Of a stretch of DNA of 64,000 nucleotides, positions 36,646-45,559 are shown in pieces. A model generated the notes under the pieces. The model was given only the letters and a program-made list of their open reading frames with translations. It did no database searches and was not told where the DNA came from. The position numbers were made by a program, and so were the translations under genes. Within the stretch, counting starts at the first letter, position 1, and every line of letters begins with the position of its first letter. The DNA is from Prochlorococcus sp. AG-363-O16 (lineage in GTDB: Bacteria > Cyanobacteriota > Cyanobacteriia > PCC-6307 > Cyanobiaceae): the NCBI GenBank assembly GCA_003280095.1, contig QCGA01000001.1, forward strand, positions 1 through 64,000. The letters are read 5' to 3'.

Positions 36646-39537
36646 TTATTTATATGGAACAAAAGGTACTCCCGTTCCTCTAAAATCAAAGTCATTCAAT
36701 CTAATTGTGAATCCACCTTCACGAGCTTGAGGATTCATATACAAAGCAAGGTCATAAGATCTTCTTTGCCAACGTAGTTCAATCTTAGAATTAATCACTT
36801 CCCCATAATATCTAGAGTCGGAATCAACATTCATTTCGAAACCTGTATTTAACACTAATGCTCCTGCAATCTGTTGTGTAAGGCCAAAACCAAGAGTTGT
36901 TAAATCTACTGCCTGATCGAAGTCAAAAGGACTACTACCTTGCTTAAAAGTTGATGAGCCTGTTATAGAGAGTCTCGTATAATCAAGATAAGGCTTGGTA
37001 AAAGTGCCTAAGGTTAGCGAGGGGCCACCACTGAAAGTTAATGTCTGCAGAGATTTACCTCCTTCGTATACAGATAAAGAAGTCCTTAAATTAGTATTTA
37101 TTGACAATCCTGGAATCACTACTTGTGGAGAGTAACGAAGCAAAGCCTCATCACCTAAGGCAGATTTTGTACCTGACCAGATTGGGTAATTGCTGTTAAC
37201 TGAACCATAGAAATTAGCCCTCCAAAGATCATCTTCATTGATTGAGTCAAACAAATCCGCCCGATATTTGCCTAGTCCAGCTCTGACAAGATAGTTACTA
37301 TTGAATCTACCTAAATTTAAAAGACCCCTTTTATCTAAAAAGGCACCATATGCAGAATATATATCTGTCTCCCCCAATGAACCGTTCCAAGCTCTATATC
37401 TATATGACCCGAAGAAACGAGTTGAAACATTTCCTATCCAAGGAAGTATTGCTTGTTTCTCTAATCCTCCCCAATATCTACTTGCATTCGAAATATTATC
37501 TAAGTTAAAAGAAGTTATCTCAGAATTCAAATCAACCTTAAACCCAAAAGAATTACCTATCAATTCTGACTTAAGACCAAATAAGTCTGAGGCATACGCT
37601 GTCTGTGTAACAGGTTCAGCATTTAGATTATCTTTCCTCCCAACATAACTATTAGTCTTACCTAATAATGATCTCTGAAAATTAAATTGAGGCTGCAAGA
37701 AAAGAGTATAATAATTACCAATCTCTACAGGCCTTAAGTGTCTTCCGACAAAAAATCCATCTCGATCCCTTTCGTCAAATCCAAACACCCATAGATTTTC
37801 CACATCATCTTTCTTTTTAAACCTTCTACTGCGAATAATAGGTATTGAAAGTCTTTCATCAAGAATTAATCTATTACGACGGCTCTTTATAAGTATGCTT
37901 CCATCATTCTCTTCGAAAGCAGTTACACCATATGCCTCAATTCTTGTTTGTGATGGAGTATAAGGATCATTAGAAAAACTCATCTTATCAGAATTCCATG
38001 AATTCTGATTAATAATTACCTTCTCAGCTTGAACCCTCCATTTTGTTATTGACCCATCAATTAATCTTTTACGACCTCGCTTATTCAATTGAGAAACGGA
38101 AACACCTCCATATCGATTTTTTTCATCAGCATTTCTCTCTATACTTGAGACTCCTATTGTAGCTTCGATGATTACTTTATCTCTCAATCTTATATCTTCT
38201 ATTCTCTGATCTATTCGCGCTATTTCTTGTTCCCTGCGAACCTCTTTCTGTTTCAGGTTTAAAGATTTTGACCTGTGACTTAATAACTCCCCAGATTTGG
38301 TTTTACTCAAAGCAACTCTTTTTGAGTCTTGACATTCTAATGGAGAATTAAGCCTTGAATCTACCAGTCTCGAACGATCTTCCCCCCAGCGATAACGAAG
38401 TCCTAATAAATAAGCATTGCTTCCTTCTCTAGTCCCTCCAAACAACCCAAATGCACCAGATCTATGATTAATTCTTCCAACTAAAGAGAAATTCTCTCTC
38501 AGTTTAGTTTCCAGCTCAAAACTAAGATAATTCAAAAATTTAGAATAATCTTTCCGAAATGTCTTTTCATAATTACTTACTTCATTATTGTAGCTAACAC
38601 CTTCTGTTACAGCAAAACTCAGCCAAGGTCTTATCCAAAATCTTGCACCTAATCCAACAACTAATTCTGTAAAGTTCTGAGATGAAGTTGGAGAATATGG
38701 TATAGGTTGATTGAATGCTCCACCTGACTGAGTTGCAGCTTGATGATTAAAAATATTACCTTCTAACTCTACTGCAAATGGACCAGATCTATAGATTCTT
38801 TTTTGCAATCCAATTCCAAGAAGATATTCTTCTCTCATATCACCACCCAAAATCAATGTCTCTCCGAATTTCGCATTCGTCATTTGTCCTCCCCAAGCAG
38901 TCAAGGACCACGGGTATGGGTGCCAATCGGGAATAGGAGACAAAGACGGTGGGCAAGAAATTGTATCCAGGTTGGAAGTTATTTGAGTTGAGAGTGAATT
39001 CTGACTAGCTGCCTGATCAAAAGACTTTGAAAAACTTTTCTGCAAGAAGTCTTTCCGAACTGTCTTCAAATCAAGTACCCCATATACATCTTGGAGTACA
39101 CCTTTTTCTTGCAGGAAGTTATACCTAAGACTACTCGCTTGAAAATACTGAGCCCCTTTACGAAAACGTACGCTTCCCCTTGCATAAAGAGTTTTAAAGT
39201 CACTATCAAACTCAATGCGATCGGCTTGCAGCACCCCTCCCTGCAAGAAAGCCTTCACAGCTCCTTCGGCTACAAATCTACGCAAACCAGAGTCATAACT
39301 CTGTTTATTAGCCTCAAGGCGCAGCTTCTTGACTGAATGGGCAAAGCTCTTATTTCTTCTAACCTCAGATAATTGGTTATAAACATCCACAACAAGGCCA
39401 TCGGATGACACTTGCATAGGAGAAAACATCAAACGATCGAATTGCTTTCTTGACTCTTCAATCGCTCGAACATTTATCAGGCCAAGGACCCCTGTAGTGA
39501 CAAGCCCTAGAATCCTTATGGAGGGGCTGATCGCCAA
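36646..39537 (-). CDS. DUF3769-family outer-membrane protein, LptD/OstA-like
   Basis: Large (963 aa) protein probably placing lipopolysaccharide in the outer membrane, the cyanobacterial counterpart of LptD. A hydrophobic N-terminal segment is followed by an OstA-like beta region (about residues 85-150; LQADRIEFDSDFKTLYARG), then beta-rich sequence with alternating aromatic residues. A charged helical insert (about 400-450; KEVRREQEIARIDQRIEDI) precedes a second OstA-like segment (about 490-560). A long C-terminal beta-barrel-like region ends in the hydrophobic tail RGTGVPFVPYK. The family assignment is by pattern recall; the LPS role is inferred from LptD similarity. Confidence 0.75.
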   Translation of the reverse strand: MAISPSIRILGLVTTGVLGLINVRAIEESRKQFDRLMFSPMQVSSDGLVVDVYNQLSEVRRNKSFAHSVKKLRLEANKQSYDSGLRRFVAEGAVKAFLQGGVLQADRIEFDSDFKTLYARGSVRFRKGAQYFQASSLRYNFLQEKGVLQDVYGVLDLKTVRKDFLQKSFSKSFDQAASQNSLSTQITSNLDTISCPPSLSPIPDWHPYPWSLTAWGGQMTNAKFGETLILGGDMREEYLLGIGLQKRIYRSGPFAVELEGNIFNHQAATQSGGAFNQPIPYSPTSSQNFTELVVGLGARFWIRPWLSFAVTEGVSYNNEVSNYEKTFRKDYSKFLNYLSFELETKLRENFSLVGRINHRSGAFGLFGGTREGSNAYLLGLRYRWGEDRSRLVDSRLNSPLECQDSKRVALSKTKSGELLSHRSKSLNLKQKEVRREQEIARIDQRIEDIRLRDKVIIEATIGVSSIERNADEKNRYGGVSVSQLNKRGRKRLIDGSITKWRVQAEKVIINQNSWNSDKMSFSNDPYTPSQTRIEAYGVTAFEENDGSILIKSRRNRLILDERLSIPIIRSRRFKKKDDVENLWVFGFDERDRDGFFVGRHLRPVEIGNYYTLFLQPQFNFQRSLLGKTNSYVGRKDNLNAEPVTQTAYASDLFGLKSELIGNSFGFKVDLNSEITSFNLDNISNASRYWGGLEKQAILPWIGNVSTRFFGSYRYRAWNGSLGETDIYSAYGAFLDKRGLLNLGRFNSNYLVRAGLGKYRADLFDSINEDDLWRANFYGSVNSNYPIWSGTKSALGDEALLRYSPQVVIPGLSINTNLRTSLSVYEGGKSLQTLTFSGGPSLTLGTFTKPYLDYTRLSITGSSTFKQGSSPFDFDQAVDLTTLGFGLTQQIAGALVLNTGFEMNVDSDSRYYGEVINSKIELRWQRRSYDLALYMNPQAREGGFTIRLNDFDFRGTGVPFVPYK

Positions 39538-39642
39538 CTAAATCTTCCTAACACCGCTGGTGATACTGACATGGCAAGCGAGCCACACACACTGAGGAGT
39601 CCCAGTACAGTGTGTGGCCGCTAGTTATGCGTTGCGTCAGAT

Positions 39643-39771
39643 TCAATCCTGAGGCGCTTCTAAGTCCTTGCGATTAGGAGTCCTGCCAGGATCACTAGCC
39701 AAGAAGCCTAAAAGAAAAACCCCAACAAAGAATGACACAAGTGTGTATACCGAAAGCTTGATGGCGAGCAT
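39643..39771 (-). CDS. psbI: Photosystem II reaction center protein I
   Basis: Single-span PSII core subunit of 42 aa, reading [19 protein letters not shown] and ending [18 protein letters not shown]. The conserved LKISVY-like start and the GFL.SDP.R.P.RKD motif identify PsbI. It lies 105 nt from the start of the DUF3769 gene on the same strand; a 9-bp GC-rich inverted repeat (39586-39615) lies between them without a T tract. Confidence 0.96.
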   Translation of the reverse strand: MLAIKLSVYTLVSFFVGVFLLGFLASDPGRTPNRKDLEAPQD

Positions 39772-40168
39772 GTAGATCGACCGTCTAAAGAAGCAACATC
39801 ATCTTATGGGGCATTGCGCGCAAATAACTATGAGAAGGGGGTCTAAAGCGTAATGATTGGATTGGATTGAAATGTTTCGAAGAATCTCAAGGCTCTAGAA
39901 GAGGAAAAAACTTGGCCTTTAAAGCTGTTGCCTCTTATTGCTTTCACGCTCAAAAAACTCCATTACTTCCTGCCTGATTGAGACCTGAAGGGATCCAATA
40001 ATCAAAAAACAAAAATGACCTCCAAATGACCTCCCAAAAAATTGACTCGACCATGTGCCAACCGAAAAACTGTCAGCAAAATGATGTCATTTGTTTGCTT
40101 TTTCAAAATTGAGCCAATAAAAGCCTTATCGGCCTCCCTACAACACCTATCAATTCAAAGCCAGGCCT
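39772..40168. other. Intergenic region between psbI and psbN
   Basis: No convincing gene in about 400 nt. It contains a tandem ATGACCTCC repeat (40017-40025 and 40026-40034, one base apart) and the psbN-end hairpin near 40.08 kb, and should hold the psbI promoter on the minus strand. A 34-codon frame (39950-40054, minus) looks random. Confidence 0.5.
40075..40104 (-). terminator. Candidate terminator downstream of psbN
   Basis: An imperfect stem AGCAAA/TTTGCT encloses ATGA/TCAT. On the minus strand it is about 65 nt after the psbN stop and is followed by GACAGTTTTT; on the plus strand it runs directly into TTTTTC. Direction is therefore ambiguous, but psbN is the nearest gene ending toward it. 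Confidence 0.4.
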
Positions 40169-40309
40169 TCAATCATCGTGATCATCGAAAGGATCATCAA
40201 GTTCCTTAGAGGGAGGACCGAAAGAGGTATAAATGCCAAAGCTTGTAAGCCCAAACAAGGCGGCTAACAAGGCAATTGCCAAAGAAAGGGCAGGAGAGGG
40301 GTTTTCCAT
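40169..40309 (-). CDS. psbN: Photosystem II assembly protein PsbN
   Basis: Small stroma/cytosol-facing membrane protein needed for PSII assembly and repair, not a subunit of the mature core. The 46-aa product MENPSPALSLAIALLAALF followed by GLTSFGIYTSFGPPSKELDDPFDDHDD matches PsbN, including the conserved YT.FGPPS.EL.DPF.DH. A longer in-frame extension upstream is not needed. It is divergent from psbH with 86 nt between starts, the usual arrangement. Confidence 0.97.
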   Translation of the reverse strand: MENPSPALSLAIALLAALFGLTSFGIYTSFGPPSKELDDPFDDHDD

Positions 40310-40395
40310 CACATCTCTAGACAGTATCAACCCCTTTGGGGGTATTGGCCATAGAATATCCAAATTCAATCTTCAATCGAGAGTAAACCCTGGCC

Positions 40396-40596
40396 ATGGG
40401 ACAAAAAACTCAACTTGGAACCCTGCTCAAAAGAATTGGCAATTCTGGCCAAGGCAAAGTTGTGCCTGGCTGGGGAGCCACACCAGTAATGGCTGGTGTA
40501 GGGGTTTTGTTGCTTGTATTTCTGGTGATAATGCTTCAGGTATACAACCAATCACTTCTCTTCCAAGGATTTACTGTTGATTGGAATGGCATCTAA
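40396..40596 (+). CDS. psbH: Photosystem II reaction center protein H
   Basis: Single-span PSII subunit of 66 aa. The sequence [20 protein letters not shown], then [20 protein letters not shown] and [10 protein letters not shown], is a textbook PsbH. It is divergent from psbN and followed by tatA after 45 nt. Confidence 0.97.
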   Translation: MGQKTQLGTLLKRIGNSGQGKVVPGWGATPVMAGVGVLLLVFLVIMLQVYNQSLLFQGFTVDWNGI

Positions 40597-40641
40597 ATGC
40601 CATTTAGCCTGACTTGAACAATTGGGGCTAAGGTTCCTAAT

Positions 40642-40920
40642 ATGAATGTCTTTGGCATCGGTCTCCCAGAGGTTGCGGTAATCGGTGCCTTGGCGCTTCT
40701 AGTGTTTGGGCCTAAGCGCCTTCCTGAACTTGGAAGAACACTTGGGAAGACACTCAAAGGCTTCCAAACTGCCTCCTCAGAATTTGAGAGAGAAATTAAA
40801 AAAGCAATGGCGGAACCTGAGGAGCCAGAAGTGGATAAATCTGGCAATTTTCAGGAAAAAGATGAGTTGAGTAATATCCAAGAATCAACTCATCCCGAGA
40901 AAAAGCCACCTAATCATTAA
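40642..40920 (+). CDS. tatA: Sec-independent protein translocase subunit TatA
   Basis: Pore-forming subunit of the twin-arginine translocase in the plasma or thylakoid membrane. A short N-terminal span (FGIGLPEVAVIGALALLVFG) is followed by the hinge GPKRLPELGRTLGKTLKGF and an acidic amphipathic tail; 92 aa. TatA and TatE/TatB-type paralogs cannot be told apart with certainty, but the GLPE..VI..ALLVFGP.KLP pattern fits TatA. pth follows after 5 nt. Confidence 0.92.
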   Translation: MNVFGIGLPEVAVIGALALLVFGPKRLPELGRTLGKTLKGFQTASSEFEREIKKAMAEPEEPEVDKSGNFQEKDELSNIQESTHPEKKPPNH

Positions 40921-40925
40921 TTTGC

Positions 40926-41549
40926 ATGAGTCAAAGAGATTTGCGACTCTTTGTAGGCTTAGGGAACCCAGGTTCTAAATACCTTGGAACACGACACAAT
41001 ATTGGATTTATGGCCCTCCAAAAACTTGCCTGTAGCGAAGGTACAAGTTTTCGGAAACACAAAAAATTGCATGGGTTTCTAGCAGAGGTAGGGATAGGGG
41101 TTCAAAGGGTGAGGCTTTTACTACCAGACACATTCATGAATGAAAGTGGACTGTCAATTCGTGCAGCCTTGGATTGGTTTGGCATCGAAGTCGACCAGAT
41201 ACTTGTTGTTGTAGATGACATGGATCTCCCTTTGGGTCGACTTCGTCTAAGGACCAAAGGGAGTTCTGGTGGTCACAATGGATTAAAAAGCACAATCAAT
41301 CATTTAGGCACAGATCACTTCTGTCGTTTACGAATCGGGATAGGAGCTCCAGCCACCAATCCACAAGAACGAAGATCTAAAACCGTATCTCATGTACTTG
41401 GAAATTTTACGAACCAGGAAGCTGCTTTGTTAGACAAAGTTCTTAAAGAAGTACTAACAGGATTGAAGCAGGTTACTCAGTTGGGGATCTCAAAAACTGC
41501 TACTCGTATAAATTCCTTCCAACCAAAAGATTTGTCTGAAAACCAATGA
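40926..41549 (+). CDS. pth: Peptidyl-tRNA hydrolase
   Basis: Recycles peptidyl-tRNA released by stalled ribosomes. The 207-aa enzyme shows GLGNPGSKYLGTRHNIGF (with the catalytic His), FMNESG, VVVDDMDLPLGRLRLR with the catalytic Asp, and SSGGHNGLKS. It sits between tatA and the DUF3146 gene with spacings of 5 and 1 nt, so all three are likely in one transcript with psbH. Confidence 0.97.
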   Translation: MSQRDLRLFVGLGNPGSKYLGTRHNIGFMALQKLACSEGTSFRKHKKLHGFLAEVGIGVQRVRLLLPDTFMNESGLSIRAALDWFGIEVDQILVVVDDMDLPLGRLRLRTKGSSGGHNGLKSTINHLGTDHFCRLRIGIGAPATNPQERRSKTVSHVLGNFTNQEAALLDKVLKEVLTGLKQVTQLGISKTATRINSFQPKDLSENQ

Positions 41550-41550
41550 A

Positions 41551-41808
41551 ATGACATCTCTACCACTTACAACTGCTCATCTACATGTAACCCGACAAAG
41601 TTTTGTCGAGAAATGTGTTGATGGTGAAGTCAGTGCAGGTGGATTTGATTGGCAATTTCGATGGGCCTTTGATAAGGGAGAGCTAGTTGTTGAGCCGTCA
41701 TTAGGCCGCGCTCTTATTCAAGATGCCCTTCTTCGTTTTCTAGTTAAAACTGATTATCATTTGGAAGCAGGTGGTGATTACATCTTCACTGTTAGGGCAC
41801 GGTTTTAA
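41551..41808 (+). CDS. DUF3146-family conserved cyanobacterial protein
   Basis: Unknown function, 85 aa, predicted mainly beta with one helix. The features TTAHLHVTRQSF, GEVSAGGFDWQFRW, GRALIQDALLRFL and LEAGGDYIFTVRA match a small cyanobacteria-only family that I recognise as DUF3146. It begins one base after the pth stop, indicating co-translation. Its last 17 nt overlap the convergent RuvX-like gene. Confidence 0.75.
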   Translation: MTSLPLTTAHLHVTRQSFVEKCVDGEVSAGGFDWQFRWAFDKGELVVEPSLGRALIQDALLRFLVKTDYHLEAGGDYIFTVRARF

Positions 41809-42223
41809 AATTGGGCAATCCAGACCAAGAAAATTTCTTACCTAAATAGGATTCTATTAAAAGTAAGGCAGCTACTGCATCTAAATCATAAGGAGGAACG
41901 ATTAATCCCCTTGGCAGCCAAGATCTCCAACCAGATGGTGGCCATATTTCCCAAAACCTTTCTCGGGCAAGCAAAGTAGTCCCCTTTTCTTCAACAAGCT
42001 CAACACACAGAATACCCTTAAGTCTTGCACTAAAAACTGAACTTGTAGTTCCATTACCCAAAAGTGTTCTTTCAACACCTGTTGTTTTTTTCCACTGATT
42101 AATCAAGTCAATCACGGATTCTGATCTTACAATTTTCCCTTCAATCACCAACTCTTTATCTAAATCTACAAGTACGAGTCCACATTTATTTCTACCTGGA
42201 TCTATTGCTGTTAACAAACTCAT
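41792..42223 (-). CDS. RuvX/YqgF-like RNase H-fold protein
   Basis: Member of the YqgF/RuvX resolvase-like superfamily, 143 aa. The N-terminal strand LLTAIDPGRNKCGLVLVD carries the family's DPG motif, and the C-terminal DLDAVAALLLIESYL carries an Asp where the fold's last acid lies. The middle contains ERTLLGNGTTS and VELVEEKGTTLLARERF (Glu). Family members process pre-16S rRNA ends or act as nucleases; which applies here is unknown. It overlaps the upstream DUF3084 gene by an ATGA and is probably translationally coupled. Confidence 0.75.
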   Translation of the reverse strand: MSLLTAIDPGRNKCGLVLVDLDKELVIEGKIVRSESVIDLINQWKKTTGVERTLLGNGTTSSVFSARLKGILCVELVEEKGTTLLARERFWEIWPPSGWRSWLPRGLIVPPYDLDAVAALLLIESYLGKKFSWSGLPNFKTVP

Positions 42224-43173
42224 AACTTCCTTTCTCCAGTTCTAAACGGAAGTGAATTTCTGATTTTCAAAACGACCAAAATCGGATCTGCAATCTGACT
42301 ACTTCTCAATGAAATAGCTTCCAAGACAACGCTTCCTTGGGAACCAGTCGCAAGGGACTGGCCAATTTCATTCATAGAGTTTGCATCAAATTGTAGGCCA
42401 GAGCTTAAAGAACCACGCCGCTTCACTTCTGCAAATGCTGAGGCCAGTAAAAGATTTAATTTCTTTCGAATTAAAGCAGAACTTAGTTCACTTTCCTCAA
42501 GAGTTGTTTGAGCAAGTACTTCACCCTTAGTGACAACAGTAATGTTTGCTCTAACCTCTGGAAAAGCATATACATATTTCTCTCCTCTTAATACGTTTGC
42601 TGCTGAGCGAATGCTTACAACCCAAGACCCTTCTTTAACTATAACTTGTTCTAACCTCTTGATATCTGTTTTGGGAACAAGGAGAATTTGGCGATTGGGA
42701 GATTTCCCTGGTCGTACACGTTTGTAAGCTTCAAGGTTAGCTTCTTGAAGAAGACGATCTATCAAATTTCTCGCCTGATTTACATTTTCCAAATTGAAAG
42801 TTGCCTTAGCTAAGGATTGTCCACTACTCAAAACAACATCTCCTCTCCTAAGTGCAATTAAATTATTCTCCAATTGTTTGAGCTCCTTCTCCCCTGCTAC
42901 ATATCTCTCACGACTAGTCTTCAATTTATTCTGAAGATCATTTAATTCAAAAAGGCCTACACGCAACTGACGACTAACCAACAACATAAATCCCAAAGAC
43001 AGTGCGCTAATCAAGCTCCCTGTTATGACAGTTATTAAAACAGCGGTTTGCTTCGGCCTTAAGTCAAAGATGCTTAACCTGGCTTTTCCTACCTTGCTAC
43101 CAAGCCGGTCACCAAGAGTTGAAAGCACCCCACCAAGGATCAGAAGAGTCAGTATCAATAACCAACCAGTCAC
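42220..43173 (-). CDS. DUF3084-family membrane protein with coiled coil
   Basis: Cyanobacterial protein of 317 aa. The N-terminus has two hydrophobic segments (WLLILTLLILGGVLSTLGDRLGSKVG and an ITGSLISALSLGFMLLV segment) followed by a coiled-coil stretch (about residues 75-115; LQNKLKTSRERYVAGEKELKQLENN) and a soluble C-terminal half. The GDRLGSKVGKARLSIFDLRPKQTAVLITV start is highly conserved in DUF3084. The function is unknown. It lies upstream of the RuvX-like gene and downstream of ntcA on the same strand. Confidence 0.82.
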   Translation of the reverse strand: MTGWLLILTLLILGGVLSTLGDRLGSKVGKARLSIFDLRPKQTAVLITVITGSLISALSLGFMLLVSRQLRVGLFELNDLQNKLKTSRERYVAGEKELKQLENNLIALRRGDVVLSSGQSLAKATFNLENVNQARNLIDRLLQEANLEAYKRVRPGKSPNRQILLVPKTDIKRLEQVIVKEGSWVVSIRSAANVLRGEKYVYAFPEVRANITVVTKGEVLAQTTLEESELSSALIRKKLNLLLASAFAEVKRRGSLSSGLQFDANSMNEIGQSLATGSQGSVVLEAISLRSSQIADPILVVLKIRNSLPFRTGERKL

Positions 43174-43239
43174 GTTTTACACCAAGTAAAATCAATCCTC
43201 ATGGGCAAATCAATATTTGGTTTTCAAGCATAGAGAAGC

Positions 43240-43923
43240 TCAATTAAATCGCTTGGCCAATGCGACGGGATCCAATACAGTAATTTTCTTACGGTCAATC
43301 TGAACAAGACCAGCATTCTTAAGGTCCCCTAATAAGCGAGTGATAGTTACACGAGTTGAGCCTATAGCTTCTGCTATGGATTGATGTGACAAGCGCAGAT
43401 CAATAGTTATACCTTTGTCATCTGGTACACCGAAATCTCTACACAAAACCAACAGAAAACTAACAAGTCTTGATGACATATCCCTATGAGTAAGAGTTTC
43501 AATCATGGTTTCAGTCTGCAAAATCCTGCTCGACAATCCTTGAAGTAAAAGCAACCCAACCGATGGATCTGACTCAATGGCCTGCCTAACTGAAGTCGCA
43601 GGCGCTGTAAACATCTCCACGCGAGTAAAAGCCACTGCGTGATAAAAGCGATCTGAACGATGTCCAGTCAACAAAGAAAGCACTCCAAAAAGACTGTTTT
43701 CTCTTAACAAAGCAACGGTTATTTCCTCACCCGACTCGTAAACCCTCGACAACCTTACGGCTCCTCGCCTTATTAAATAAACCTTTTCAGCAGGGTCCCC
43801 TGGGAAGAAAATATTTTTTGCCCTATCGACTAACTCAGTGCTAGCTCCATCTAATCCACGGAGCACATCCGAAAGACTGTGATTACCAAGATTGGTTCTA
43901 GACACTGAATGACTTACTGACAC
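43240..43923 (-). CDS. ntcA: Global nitrogen regulator NtcA
   Basis: CRP/FNR-family activator that senses 2-oxoglutarate (with PipX) and controls nitrogen genes. The 227-aa protein has a cyclic-nucleotide-fold effector domain (about residues 30-145; [35 protein letters not shown]) and a C-terminal winged helix with [28 protein letters not shown] (about 172-200), the exact recognition helix of NtcA. I see no GTA-N8-TAC box in its short upstream region. One likely target, amt, is 15 kb away in this window. Confidence 0.98.
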   Translation of the reverse strand: MSVSHSVSRTNLGNHSLSDVLRGLDGASTELVDRAKNIFFPGDPAEKVYLIRRGAVRLSRVYESGEEITVALLRENSLFGVLSLLTGHRSDRFYHAVAFTRVEMFTAPATSVRQAIESDPSVGLLLLQGLSSRILQTETMIETLTHRDMSSRLVSFLLVLCRDFGVPDDKGITIDLRLSHQSIAEAIGSTRVTITRLLGDLKNAGLVQIDRKKITVLDPVALAKRFN

Positions 43924-44045
43924 AGGAGGATAAGGTTGTAGGACGTAGATGAGTCAATCCACGAAATCAACTTCTAATTCGATGAAGTAGATGTCAGAAC
44001 GCTAAAGAGAGCTTGAAGAAGAACATGTAGCAATAAACACGATTT

Positions 44046-44780
44046 TTACTCTTGCTCCTTTAATGCTGTCAATTGAGCCACATGAAGTCTTCTTAGCCCA
44101 GATTCAGCTATATCGAGAAGAATATTCAATTGGTTTCTACTAAAAGGAGCTCTCTCCGCAGTGCCCTGGAGTTCCAATAACCGATCATCGGAGGCCATTA
44201 CAACATTTAAATCAACATCTGCAACCGAGTCCTCGCTGTAATCAAGGTCCAAAAGAGGCACACCATGAACCAATCCCACCGAAACAGCTGCAACTTGAGA
44301 GATCAAAGGGTTTCTTTTTAAAGACCCTTTAACGACTAACCGATCAAATGCTTTGTCCAAAGCAACCCAAGCACCAGTAATAGAAGCCGTCCTTGTTCCA
44401 GCATCAGCTTGGATAACATCACAATCAACAATCACTGTCTTTTCACCCAATAGAGAAAAGTCAATAGCAGCCCTAAGACTTCGACCAATCAGTCGCTGAA
44501 TTTCCTGAGTTCGTCCTGAAAGTTTTAACATCTCCCTCTCTTGCCGGCGAGGAGTAGAGCCAGGGAGGAGACGGTATTCAGCACTTAACCAACCTTGGCC
44601 AGAGCCTTTCCGCCATCCAGGGACATCATCTTCTATTGAAACAGCACAAAGCACAGAGGTCCGACCTGTTCGCCATATCAAAGAACTAAGAGCAAAACAC
44701 ATTGGATCCCATTGGACTTCAAACGGTCTAAGTACATCTGCACTGCGACCTCCATCTCTCTGAATTGGAGAATTAAACAT
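44046..44780 (-). CDS. rph: Ribonuclease PH
   Basis: Phosphorolytic 3' exoribonuclease that trims tRNA ends. The 244-aa protein has the RPFEVQWDP opening, [29 protein letters not shown] (catalytic region), [16 protein letters not shown] and [20 protein letters not shown], all hallmarks of RNase PH. It is divergent from the CobO-like gene. Confidence 0.96.
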   Translation of the reverse strand: [244 protein letters not shown]

Positions 44781-44929
44781 TTTTTGTTAAAACCAACAAA
44801 CAAGCAAATACCTGCCTTGAGAGCCTAATTCGGTACTCACAACACTACCCATAGTGTGTGAGCTCTTGTGAACCAGATTCTTGCCGCTAGATTTGATTCA
44901 TCGTTCCACAGACTATCCCTAGGTTTTGG

Positions 44930-45559
44930 ATGACAGCAAGCTTTAAAGCCACTACAAATTCATTTCATCAATCTACGGATGATCCTGGGACAGTTCAACA
45001 TTCGCCTGCTGCGTTAAGAGCTGTCCATTCAGCTATTCCAAAATCACCATTACACCTTGTCTCGCCAGAAGGTCGGCTACAAATTCATACTGCTCCATAC
45101 AGAGGAAGCTTCTCAACAGTTCTTAGCGAGGCAATAAGAGCTGCGGGCTTAGGAAGTCGAGTAGTAGTTGCACAGTTCCTCAGAGGAGGGGTTAATCAAG
45201 GTCCTAGTGGATCTGTTCAACTATGCGGTCGACTCGAGTGGTTGCGTCCAGCAATACAAACCTGCATAACTCACGCCCTAAAAGAAACGTCATCAGATCC
45301 AACTATTCAGGAGTCCTTGGCAGCCGTTAATTCAATCTGGGAAGTTTGTCTAAACCATCTAATCGAAGAGGATCTAGACCATCTAGTCCTCGACGAAATA
45401 GGTCTGGCAATTTCACTTGGTTATCTCAACGAAAACGAAGTAATAGCTAGCCTCGAAAATAGACCAGAAACAATGGATGTCATTTTGACGGGTCCGTCAA
45501 TTCCTCCTGGCCTTAACTCGATTGCAGACCAAGTCACCGAATTGCGCTGTGGGTTCTAA
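44930..45559 (+). CDS. CobO-like protein with degenerate P-loop (cob(I)alamin adenosyltransferase family)
   Basis: Resembles ATP:corrinoid adenosyltransferase BtuR/CobO in overall plan (209 aa): an N-terminal beta strand and loop GRLQIHTAPYRGSFST, then GLGSRVVVAQFLRGG, a Walker B-like LDHLVLDEIGLA, and the C-terminal EVIASLENRPETMDVILTGPSIPPGL...ADQVTEL. In functional CobO the loop reads GNGKGKTT; here Lys and the following Thr are absent. ATP binding is therefore doubtful, and it may have a changed or regulatory role. Its stop overlaps the dcd ATG in TAATG. Confidence 0.7.
   Translation: MTASFKATTNSFHQSTDDPGTVQHSPAALRAVHSAIPKSPLHLVSPEGRLQIHTAPYRGSFSTVLSEAIRAAGLGSRVVVAQFLRGGVNQGPSGSVQLCGRLEWLRPAIQTCITHALKETSSDPTIQESLAAVNSIWEVCLNHLIEEDLDHLVLDEIGLAISLGYLNENEVIASLENRPETMDVILTGPSIPPGLNSIADQVTELRCGF

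Noticed and set aside
39950-40054. 34-aa minus-strand frame between psbN and psbI
   Set aside because: It has no ribosome site that I can see, resembles no small photosystem protein and lies in repeat-bearing intergenic sequence.
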